64,000 bases of DNA. It comes from Variovorax sp. 770b2 (lineage in GTDB: Bacteria; Pseudomonadota; Gammaproteobacteria; Burkholderiales; Burkholderiaceae_C). Shown here one piece after another: positions 56,972 through 64,000 of this stretch (its first letter is position 1; each line of letters starts with the position of its first letter). The DNA is taken from contig NZ_FOXJ01000001.1 in NCBI RefSeq assembly GCF_900115685.1, positions 1,211,796-1,275,795 on the forward strand. Direction: 5' to 3'. The notes below the pieces were generated by a model that saw only the letters and a program-made list of their open reading frames with translations, was not told the origin of the DNA and did not search any database. Both the position numbers and the translations under genes were made by a program.

Positions 56972-57997
56972 ATGAACCCCGTTGCCACCGAAGACTCCGC
57001 GTTCGAAGCGCCGCCGCGCTCGATCTGGCAGGCGCTGCGCGACCTGGCGATCAGCACGATCGTGGTCGCCGCCGTCGCGCTGATCGTGAGCTTCATCTCC
57101 GCCGCATCCGCCCATGCCCAGGGCAAGGGCGAGTTGCGCATCGGCTACCAGAAATCGGCCAGCCTCTTCGTGCTGCAGAAGGCGCAGGGCACGCTCGAGA
57201 AGAAGCTCGCGCCGCTGGGCTTCGGCGTCAAGTGGGTCGAGTTTCCGGCCGGCCCGCAACTGCTCGAAGGGCTGAACGTCGGCGCGGTCGACGTGGGCTA
57301 TGTAGGCGAGGCGCCGCCCATCTTCGCGCAGGCCGCGGGTGCGAAGTTCGTCTACGTCGGCTACGACCCGGCTGCGCCGCGCGCCGAGGCGATCCTGGTC
57401 ACGAAAGATTCGCCGATCAAGTCCGTCGCGGAACTCAAGGGCAAGAAGGTCGCGCTCAACAAGGGCAGCAACGTGCACTACCTGCTCGTGAAGCAACTCG
57501 AGAAGAACGGCCTGAAGTTCTCCGACATCCAGCCCGTGTACCTGGCCCCCGCCGACGGCCGCGCCGCCTTCGAGAGCAAGAACGTGGATGCCTGGGTGAT
57601 CTGGGACCCGTTCCAGGCCGCCGCCGAGAAGGCCACCGGCGCCCGGGTGCTCGCCGACGGCACCACCGACGTGGTCAACAACTACCAGTTCTACCTGGGC
57701 GAGCGCAGCTTCGTGAAGAACAACCCGAAGGTCATCGACGCGCTCTTCGCCGATTCGGTGGAGCAGGGCATCTGGCTCAAGAAGAACCTGCGCCAGGCGG
57801 CCGAGCAGATCGCGCCGCTGCAGGGCCTGCCGGTCGACGTGGTCGAGCTGGCGCTGCGCCGCTACGAGTTCAACGTGAAGCCGATCACGCCCGCCGTCGC
57901 GGCCGGCCAGCAGCAGATCGCCGACACCTTCTTCGCGCTGAAGCTCATTCCCAAGCCCATCAAGGTCAGCGACGCGGTGGTCGCCGCGCAGCCCTGA
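56972..57997 (+). CDS. ssuA: Aliphatic sulfonate ABC transporter binding protein SsuA, copy 1
   Basis: 341 residues from the ATG at 56972 (AAGGA box). The N-terminus is unusually long: about 27 polar residues precede the hydrophobic signal (about 28-48, ending SAHAQ). The mature NMT1/SsuA fold starts [17 protein letters not shown] and carries [21 protein letters not shown] and [12 protein letters not shown]. It binds sulfonates such as alkanesulfonates or taurine-like compounds. It is the first of three related binding proteins in the operon. Confidence 0.93.
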   Translation: MNPVATEDSAFEAPPRSIWQALRDLAISTIVVAAVALIVSFISAASAHAQGKGELRIGYQKSASLFVLQKAQGTLEKKLAPLGFGVKWVEFPAGPQLLEGLNVGAVDVGYVGEAPPIFAQAAGAKFVYVGYDPAAPRAEAILVTKDSPIKSVAELKGKKVALNKGSNVHYLLVKQLEKNGLKFSDIQPVYLAPADGRAAFESKNVDAWVIWDPFQAAAEKATGARVLADGTTDVVNNYQFYLGERSFVKNNPKVIDALFADSVEQGIWLKKNLRQAAEQIAPLQGLPVDVVELALRRYEFNVKPITPAVAAGQQQIADTFFALKLIPKPIKVSDAVVAAQP

Positions 57998-58017
57998 ATC
58001 TCTTTCAAGCACACGCC

Positions 58018-58977
58018 ATGAACCGCCTCTCCATTCCCCGCCGCCGCCTGATTCAGGGCGCAGCCGCAGCCGCCATCGCACTGCCTTCGTTCGCCGCACT
58101 GGCCCAGGCGCCCGCGCGCCAGTTCCGTGTCGGCAACCAGAAGGGCACGCTGAACATCCTCAAGGGCCGCGGCACGCTGGAGAAGCGGCTCGCGCCGCTG
58201 GGCGTCACGGTCAAGTGGACCGAGTTCACCGCCGGGCCGGTGCAGCTGGAAGCGCTGAACGTCGGCTCGATCGACTTCGGCGATGTCGGCGAAGCGCCGC
58301 CCATCTTCGCGCAGGCCGCCGGGGCTCCGCTGGCCTATGTGGCCGCCACGCAGCACCGCCCGCAGACCGAGGCCGTGCTGGTGCCCAAGGGCTCCGCCAT
58401 CAAGACGGTGGCCGATCTCAAGGGCAAGAAGATCGCGCTCAACAAGGGCTCCAACGTCCACTATTTCATCGTCAAGCTGTTCGAGAAGCACGGCCTGTCG
58501 TATGCCGACCTGAACCCGGCCTACCTGCCGCCGGCCGATGCGCGCGCCGCGTTCGAGAAAGGCTCGGTCGACGCCTGGGTGATCTGGGATCCGTTCCTGG
58601 CCGCTGCAGAGAAAACGCTGGACGCGCGCATCCTCGCCGACGCCACGGGCGTGGTGGGCAACCGCGCCTACTACTTCTCGTCGCTCGACTACGTGGCCAA
58701 GAACGCCGACGTGCTGGCCATCGCCGTCGAAGAACTCAACAAGGTCGACGCTTGGGGCGCGGCGAACAAGGGCGACCTGGCCGCCGAGCTGGCCGCGCTG
58801 TGGGGTTTGCCCAAGCCCGTGGCCGACGTCACCGTGGCGCGCACGGCCTATGGCATCACGCCGATCACCAGGGCCATCCTGGCCGAGCAGCAGAAGATCG
58901 CCGACACCTTCTTCGATCTGAAGCTGATCCCGAAAAAGATCAACGTGCTCGAAGCCGCCGGCGCGGGAGTCGCGTGA
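58018..58977 (+). CDS. ssuA: Aliphatic sulfonate ABC transporter binding protein SsuA, copy 2
   Basis: 319 residues with a Tat-like signal ([12 protein letters not shown], cleavage near LAQA). The mature protein begins [20 protein letters not shown], then [20 protein letters not shown] and [12 protein letters not shown], clearly homologous to copy 1. The stop shares one base with the ssuD start (TGATG), so it is the copy translationally coupled to the monooxygenase and probably the ancestral SsuA. Confidence 0.94.
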   Translation: MNRLSIPRRRLIQGAAAAAIALPSFAALAQAPARQFRVGNQKGTLNILKGRGTLEKRLAPLGVTVKWTEFTAGPVQLEALNVGSIDFGDVGEAPPIFAQAAGAPLAYVAATQHRPQTEAVLVPKGSAIKTVADLKGKKIALNKGSNVHYFIVKLFEKHGLSYADLNPAYLPPADARAAFEKGSVDAWVIWDPFLAAAEKTLDARILADATGVVGNRAYYFSSLDYVAKNADVLAIAVEELNKVDAWGAANKGDLAAELAALWGLPKPVADVTVARTAYGITPITRAILAEQQKIADTFFDLKLIPKKINVLEAAGAGVA

Positions 58978-60146
58978 TGCAGATCTTCTGGTTTCTCCCG
59001 ACGCACGGCGACAGCCGCTACCTCGGCACCAGCGAGGGCGCACGCCCCATCGACCTGGCCTACCTGCAGCAGATCGCGGGCGCGGCCGACAACCTCGGCT
59101 ACGAAGGCGTGCTGATTCCCACCGGCCGCTCGTGCGAGGACCCGTGGGTGATCGCCTCCAGCCTGATCGGCTCGACCAAGAATCTCAAGTTCCTGGTCGC
59201 CGTGCGCCCGGGCCTGCACCAGCCCAGCCTCGCCGCGCGCATGGCCGCGACCTTCGACCGGCTCTCGGGCGGGCGCCTGCTCGTGAACCTCGTGACCGGG
59301 GGCGACCAGGCCGAGCTCGAAGGCGATGGCGTGTACCTGGACCACGCCTCGCGCTACGAACAGTCGGCCGAGTTCATCCGCATCTGGCGCGAGATCCTCA
59401 CGCGCAGCCACGACGGCCAGGGCTACGACTTCGAAGGCAAGCACCTGAGCGTGAAGGGCGCCAAGCTGCTGTATCCGCCGGTGCAGACGCCGTACCCGCC
59501 GGTGTGGTTCGGCGGCTCGTCGGCCGCCGCACACGACCTTGCCGCAGAGCAGGTCGATGCGTACCTGACATGGGGCGAGCCGCCCGCCGAAGTCGCCAGG
59601 AAGATCGCTGACGTGCGCACCCGCGCTGAGAAACAGGGCCGCCGCGTCGAGTTCGGCATTCGCCTGCACGTGATCGTGCGCGAGACCGAAGACGCCGCAT
59701 GGAAGGCCGCCGAAGAACTGATCAGCCGCGTGGACGACGACACCGTCATCCGCGCCCAGGCCGCCTTTGCGCGCATGGATTCCGAAGGCCAGCGCCGCAT
59801 GGCCGCGCTGCATGCGGGCGGTGCCAAGCGCTCGCGCGCCGAGTTGGAGATTTCGCCGAACCTCTGGGCCGGCGTGGGCCTCGTGCGCGGCGGCGCGGGC
59901 ACGGCCCTCGTGGGCGACGCGAAGACCGTCGCGGCGCGCATCGAGGAATACGCGGCGCTCGGCCTCGACAAATTCATTCTCTCGGGCTACCCGCACCTGG
60001 AAGAGGCGTACCGCTTCGCCGAGCTGGTGTTCCCGCTGCTCTCGCGCAAGGCGCAGTCGCGACTGGCCGGCGGCTCGCTGAGCGGACCGTTCGGCGAGGT
60101 CGTCGCCAACCTCGACGCGCCGTCGCGCCTCGTCTCCCAGAGTTGA
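58977..60146 (+). CDS. ssuD: FMNH2-dependent alkanesulfonate monooxygenase
   Basis: 389 residues, a luciferase-type TIM barrel starting [17 protein letters not shown], with [35 protein letters not shown] and [15 protein letters not shown] as family hallmarks. It oxidises C2-C10 sulfonates to aldehyde and sulfite with reduced flavin from SsuE. The released sulfite can enter the cysI pathway. One-base overlap with ssuA copy 2. Confidence 0.96.
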   Translation: MQIFWFLPTHGDSRYLGTSEGARPIDLAYLQQIAGAADNLGYEGVLIPTGRSCEDPWVIASSLIGSTKNLKFLVAVRPGLHQPSLAARMAATFDRLSGGRLLVNLVTGGDQAELEGDGVYLDHASRYEQSAEFIRIWREILTRSHDGQGYDFEGKHLSVKGAKLLYPPVQTPYPPVWFGGSSAAAHDLAAEQVDAYLTWGEPPAEVARKIADVRTRAEKQGRRVEFGIRLHVIVRETEDAAWKAAEELISRVDDDTVIRAQAAFARMDSEGQRRMAALHAGGAKRSRAELEISPNLWAGVGLVRGGAGTALVGDAKTVAARIEEYAALGLDKFILSGYPHLEEAYRFAELVFPLLSRKAQSRLAGGSLSGPFGEVVANLDAPSRLVSQS

Positions 60147-60158
60147 ACAAGGAATTCC

Positions 60159-61010
60159 ATGACTGAACAAGTACAGGAGCTTCCGGTGGCTTCGACCGAC
60201 GAAGGCGCAGGCACCGGCAACGCGTTCAAGGCCTTCGGCCTCAATGTGGCGGGCCGCCTCGTTCCCTGGCTCGTGCCGGTGGGGCTCATCGTGTTCTGGC
60301 AGATCGCCTCGTCGCTCGGCTGGCTCTCCACGCGCGTGCTGCCGGCACCGGTCGACGTGGTCAAGGCCGCGTGGTCGCTCACGGTGTCCGGCGAACTCTG
60401 GACGCACGTGAAGGTGAGCGCGGGCCGCGCGCTCGCGGGCCTGGCCATCGGCGGCGGCGCGGGGCTGGCGCTGGGCCTGCTCACGGGCTCGGTGAAGTTC
60501 GCCGAGACGCTGCTCGACTCGACCATCCAGATGGTGCGCAACATTCCCGCGCTCGCGCTGATTCCACTGGTGATCCTCTGGTTCGGCATCGATGAATCGG
60601 CCAAGCTGTTTTTGATCTCGGTGTCGGTGTTCTTCCCGATTTACCTCAATACCTTCCACGGCATCCGCAACGTCGATCCGCAGCTCATCGAGATGGGCCG
60701 CACCTACGGCCTCACGCGCTGGCAGCTGTACCGCGAGGTGATCCTGCCGGGCGCGCTGTCGTCGATCCTCGTGGGGCTGCGCTTTTCGCTGGGCCTCATG
60801 TGGGTGATCCTGATCGTGGCCGAGACGATCTCGGCGCAGGCCGGCATCGGGTACCTCACGATGAATGCCCGCGAATTCCTGCAGACCGACATCGTGCTCG
60901 TGGGCATCCTCTTGTATGCGCTGCTGGGCAAGCTGGCCGACCTGTTCGCGCGCGGCCTGGAGCAGTGGTGGCTGCGCTGGCACCCGGGCTATCAGAAGAA
61001 GCCGAAGTGA
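60159..61010 (+). CDS. ssuC: Aliphatic sulfonate ABC transporter permease
   Basis: 283 residues. An N-terminal helix (about 32-52) and five further helices are present with the EAA-type loop (EMGRTYGLTRWQLYREVILPG). AAGGA lies before the ATG. It forms the membrane channel with SsuB as ATPase. Confidence 0.94.
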   Translation: MTEQVQELPVASTDEGAGTGNAFKAFGLNVAGRLVPWLVPVGLIVFWQIASSLGWLSTRVLPAPVDVVKAAWSLTVSGELWTHVKVSAGRALAGLAIGGGAGLALGLLTGSVKFAETLLDSTIQMVRNIPALALIPLVILWFGIDESAKLFLISVSVFFPIYLNTFHGIRNVDPQLIEMGRTYGLTRWQLYREVILPGALSSILVGLRFSLGLMWVILIVAETISAQAGIGYLTMNAREFLQTDIVLVGILLYALLGKLADLFARGLEQWWLRWHPGYQKKPK

Positions 61011-61021
61011 GGGCAGGGCAC

Positions 61022-61987
61022 ATGAACCACACCATCTCCCGACGCGCGGCCATCGCCACGCTGGGCGCATGGAGCGCCGGTGCCGTGCTGGCACAGGGCG
61101 TCGCGCCGCGACCCGTCACCGTGCGCTTCGGCTACCAGAAGTCGTCGACGCTCACGGCCCTGCTCAAGGCGCAGGGCACGCTCGAAAAGCAACTCGCGCC
61201 GCTCAACGCCACGCTGAGCTGGCACGAGTTCACCAGTGGCCTGCCGCTGCTGGAGGCGCTGAACCTGGACAACCTGGACCTCAGCGCCGACGTGGCCGAC
61301 ACGGTGCCCGTGTTCGCGCAGGCGGCCGGTGCCGAGCTGACCTTCATCGCACAGGAAGCGCCGTCGCCCGCCGCGCAAGCCATCGTCGTGAAAGACGACT
61401 CGCCGCTCAAGACCGTGGCCGACCTGAAGGGCAAGAAGGTCGGCTTCGCGAAAGCGGCCGGCGCGCACTACCTGCTGATCGCCGCGCTGGAGAAGGCCGG
61501 GCTCTCGTTCAAGGACATCGAGCCCGCCTACCTCACGCCGGCCGATGGCCGCGCCGCCTTCGAGAAGGGCGCCATCGACGCGTGGGTGGTGTGGGACCCG
61601 TTCCTGGCCGCCGCGCAGCGCCAGTCGAAGGTGCGCGTGCTGGCCGACGGCGCGGGCATCGCGTCGTACCAGCGCTACTACCTCGCGAGCACCAAGTTCG
61701 CGAAGGCGCGGCCCGACGTGCTGCGCGTCATCTACGCCGAGCTCGAGAAGACCGGCAAGTGGGTCAAGCAGAACCCCAGGGAGGCCGCCGCGCTGCTGTC
61801 GCCCGTGTGGGGCCTGGACGCCGCGACCATCGAACAAGCCAACAGCCGCCGCAGCTACGCGGTGCGCCCGGTCGTGGCCGAGGGCCTGACCGAGCAGCAG
61901 CGCATTGCCGACGCCTTCTTCGGCGAGAAGCTGCTGCCCCGAAAACTCAATGCGCTCGACGTAGCGCTATTCAAACCCGGAGCCTGA
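61022..61987 (+). CDS. Aliphatic sulfonate ABC transporter binding protein SsuA-like, copy 3
   Basis: 321 residues with a Tat-like signal ([21 protein letters not shown]). The mature protein shares the fold and key segments of copies 1 and 2 ([40 protein letters not shown]). It departs at the ligand region: [20 protein letters not shown] replaces the VG(D/E)APPIFAQAA segment. Placement between ssuC and ssuB shows it belongs to the same importer. The altered pocket suggests a different sulfur compound. Confidence 0.9.
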   Translation: MNHTISRRAAIATLGAWSAGAVLAQGVAPRPVTVRFGYQKSSTLTALLKAQGTLEKQLAPLNATLSWHEFTSGLPLLEALNLDNLDLSADVADTVPVFAQAAGAELTFIAQEAPSPAAQAIVVKDDSPLKTVADLKGKKVGFAKAAGAHYLLIAALEKAGLSFKDIEPAYLTPADGRAAFEKGAIDAWVVWDPFLAAAQRQSKVRVLADGAGIASYQRYYLASTKFAKARPDVLRVIYAELEKTGKWVKQNPREAAALLSPVWGLDAATIEQANSRRSYAVRPVVAEGLTEQQRIADAFFGEKLLPRKLNALDVALFKPGA

Positions 61988-61991
61988 GTTC

Positions 61992-62828
61992 ATGAGTGCC
62001 GTTCTGAAAGACATCCAACCCCAGGCCATCGCCGGTGGCGTGCGCCTGGAAGCGCGCGGCCTGCACAAGCGCTACGGCACGCGCGACGTGCTGCGCAACA
62101 CCAAGCTGACCATCGAGCCGGGCCAGTTCATCGCCATCGTGGGGCGCAGCGGCTGCGGCAAGAGCACGCTGCTGCGGCTGATCGCGGGGCTCGAAGAGGC
62201 GACCTCCGGCGGCCTCTACACCGACGGCAAGGCCGTGAACGGCCTGCACGACGACACCCGCATCATGTTCCAGGAGGCGCGCCTCCTGCCCTGGCGCCGC
62301 GTGCTCGACAACGTGACGCTGGGCCTGGCGAACGACGCCAAGCCGCGCGGCAAGGAAGTGCTCGCGCAGGTGGGCCTGGCCGACCGCGAGAACGAATGGC
62401 CGGCGCGCCTGTCGGGCGGACAGCGCCAGCGCGTGTCGCTCGCCCGCGCACTGGTGCATCACCCGCGCCTCTTGCTGCTGGACGAACCGCTGGGCGCGCT
62501 GGACGCGCTCACCCGCATCGAGATGCACCGGCTCATCGAGAACCTCTGGCAGCGCCACCGCTTCACCGCCTTGCTGGTGACGCACGACGTGCAGGAAGCC
62601 GTGGCCCTGGCGGACCGCGTGATCCTCATTGAAGACGGCCGCATCGCGCTGGACGAAAACATCGCCCTGGCCCGCCCGCGCTCGCAGGGCGACCCGGCCT
62701 TCGCGGCCATCGAAAAACGCATCCTCGACAGGGTGCTGCAAAAGCCCGGAACTTCCGAAGAGGCTGACGGCAGCACCGACGCCAACTGGCTTGGCCGACC
62801 CGCGCATGCGCTGCGCTGGGCCATCTGA
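61992..62828 (+). CDS. ssuB: Aliphatic sulfonate ABC transporter ATPase
   Basis: 278 residues. Walker [10 protein letters not shown] (about 50-58), signature LSGGQRQR and Walker [13 protein letters not shown] are intact. A C-terminal extension past the D- and H-loops completes the protein. It energises SsuC for uptake of sulfonates delivered by the three binding proteins. It lies four bases after copy 3. Confidence 0.95.
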   Translation: MSAVLKDIQPQAIAGGVRLEARGLHKRYGTRDVLRNTKLTIEPGQFIAIVGRSGCGKSTLLRLIAGLEEATSGGLYTDGKAVNGLHDDTRIMFQEARLLPWRRVLDNVTLGLANDAKPRGKEVLAQVGLADRENEWPARLSGGQRQRVSLARALVHHPRLLLLDEPLGALDALTRIEMHRLIENLWQRHRFTALLVTHDVQEAVALADRVILIEDGRIALDENIALARPRSQGDPAFAAIEKRILDRVLQKPGTSEEADGSTDANWLGRPAHALRWAI

Positions 62829-62862
62829 GCCTTCCTTCATCCGTCCCTGAAAGGCAGTCCCC

Positions 62863-64000
62863 ATGTCGCAGAACTGGAAATTCGAAACCCTCTCGGTGCA
62901 CGCCGGCTATTCGCCCGAGCCGACCACGCGCGCCGTCGCGCCGCCGATCTACCAGACGGTGGCCTACGCGTTCGACAGTGCGCAGCACGGCGCCGACCTG
63001 TTCGACCTGAAGGTGCCGGGCAACATCTACACCCGCATCAACAACCCGACGCAGGATGTGCTGGAGCAGCGCGTGGCCGCGCTCGAAGGCGGCATCGCGG
63101 CGCTCGCGCTGGCCTCGGGCCAGGCGGCCGTGACCTATGCGATCCAGACCATCGCGGAGGCCGGCGACAACATCGTGAGCAGCACCGCGCTCTATGGCGG
63201 CACCTACAACCTCTTTGCGCACACGCTGCCGCAGTTCGGCATCACCACGCGCTTTGCGGACCACCGCGATCCGAAGAGCTTCGAGAAGCTCTTCGACGAC
63301 AAGACCAAGGCGGTGTTCGTCGAGTCGCTGGGCAACCCGGCGGGCAACGTGACGGACATCGCGGCCATCGCCGAGATCGCGCACCGCCATGGCGTGCCGC
63401 TGATCGTGGACAACACCGTGCCTTCGCCGTACCTGAGCCGGCCCATCGAGCACGGCGCGGACATCGTGGTGCATTCGCTCACCAAGTACCTGGGCGGCCA
63501 CGGCACCAGCATCGGCGGGGCCATCGTCGACTCGGGCAAGTTCCCGTGGGCCGAGCACAAGGCGCGCTTCAAGCGACTGAACGAGCCCGACGTGAGCTAC
63601 CACGGCGTGGTCTACACCGAGGCGCTGGGCCCGGCCGCCTACATCGGCCGCGCGCGCGTGGTGCCGCTGCGCAATACCGGCGCGGCCATCTCGCCGTTCA
63701 ACGCCTTCCTGATCCTGCAGGGCATCGAGACGCTGGCATTGCGCATGGACCGCATCAGCAGCAATGCGCTCAAGGTGGCGCAGCACCTGAAGACGCACAA
63801 GGCCGTGAACTGGGTGAACTACGCGGCGCTCGAAGACCACCCCGACCATGCGCTCGCGCAGAAGTACTTCGGCGGCAAGTCCAGCGGCGTGCTGACCTTC
63901 GGCATCGGCAGCGGCCGTGAAGGCGGCGCGAAGTTTCTCGATGCGCTGAAGCTCTTCACGCGCCTGGTGAACATCGGCGACGTGCGCTCGCTGGCCACGC
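62863..64000 (+). CDS. metY: O-acetylhomoserine aminocarboxypropyltransferase (sulfhydrylase), 3' end outside window
   Basis: About 379 residues visible of an expected 430. Cys/Met metabolism PLP enzyme: ETLSVHAGYSPEPTTRAVAPPIYQT start, GNIYTRINNPTQDVLEQR, SLTKYLGGHG with Schiff-base Lys208. MetY-type enzymes add sulfide to O-acetylhomoserine to give homocysteine. AAGG lies before the ATG. It follows ssuB by 34 bases, linking sulfonate-derived sulfide to methionine synthesis. Confidence 0.94.
   Translation, partial: MSQNWKFETLSVHAGYSPEPTTRAVAPPIYQTVAYAFDSAQHGADLFDLKVPGNIYTRINNPTQDVLEQRVAALEGGIAALALASGQAAVTYAIQTIAEAGDNIVSSTALYGGTYNLFAHTLPQFGITTRFADHRDPKSFEKLFDDKTKAVFVESLGNPAGNVTDIAAIAEIAHRHGVPLIVDNTVPSPYLSRPIEHGADIVVHSLTKYLGGHGTSIGGAIVDSGKFPWAEHKARFKRLNEPDVSYHGVVYTEALGPAAYIGRARVVPLRNTGAAISPFNAFLILQGIETLALRMDRISSNALKVAQHLKTHKAVNWVNYAALEDHPDHALAQKYFGGKSSGVLTFGIGSGREGGAKFLDALKLFTRLVNIGDVRSLAT

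Overview
The window is high-GC DNA from a free-living aerobic betaproteobacterium. The gene families and their arrangement (DUF934 inside a cysI-cysH-cysD-cysN operon, a YggX/MnmC pair, an ssu operon next to metY, tripartite solute transport and many peptide/sulfur scavenging genes) fit Comamonadaceae, most likely Variovorax. This assignment is recognition by content, not a database result. No rRNA, tRNA, CRISPR array, insertion sequence or phage gene was seen.

Layout. 1-9177 (minus): the promoter-proximal end of a nonribosomal peptide/polyketide assembly line. A 2435-residue first protein has the order A-PCP-KS-AT-ACP-aminotransferase. It is followed, with an ATGA overlap, by an NRPS whose C domain and first part of an A domain are visible before the window ends. 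9178-9702 is an AT-rich control region with palindromes. 9703-16433: a methyltransferase, an orphan NtrC-type regulator, a membrane adenylate cyclase, and a TetR regulator divergent from a class III aminotransferase. 16414-22971 (minus): the sulfate assimilation operon cysI-DUF934-cysH-cysD-cysN, followed by a seven-iron ferredoxin and a ferredoxin-NADP reductase. 23876-33158 (minus): rpiR-iaaA-gsiABCD plus two more peptidases, a glutathione/peptide uptake and breakdown operon. 33466-35701: a frameshifted COQ7-like gene and small genes. 35825-43583: an aldo/keto reductase, a LysR regulator divergent from an amino-acid-type binding protein with two amino-acid-type oxidoreductases, an aldolase and a CoA-transferase.

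43584-48597 is the most distinctive small system. A secreted MsrA, a tiny periplasmic protein made almost wholly of M-x-K-D-x pentads, a molybdopterin oxidoreductase of the MsrP/YedY family and a cytochrome b lie in one minus-strand operon, divergent from a two-component system. This looks like a methionine-based oxidant scavenging cycle. 48628-54984 holds housekeeping and unlinked genes (YcxB-like protein, crotonase, lipoprotein hydrolase, transglutaminase, mnmC, yggX). 55124-64000 (plus) is a second sulfur locus: a sulfate-binding protein, ssuE, three different ssuA-type binding proteins, ssuD, ssuC, ssuB and the start of metY. It frees sulfite from sulfonates, which the cysI operon can reduce and MetY can fix into homocysteine.

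The two sulfur loci, the glutathione importer and the methionine sulfoxide reductases together describe a cell well equipped to scavenge organic sulfur and repair sulfur amino acids.
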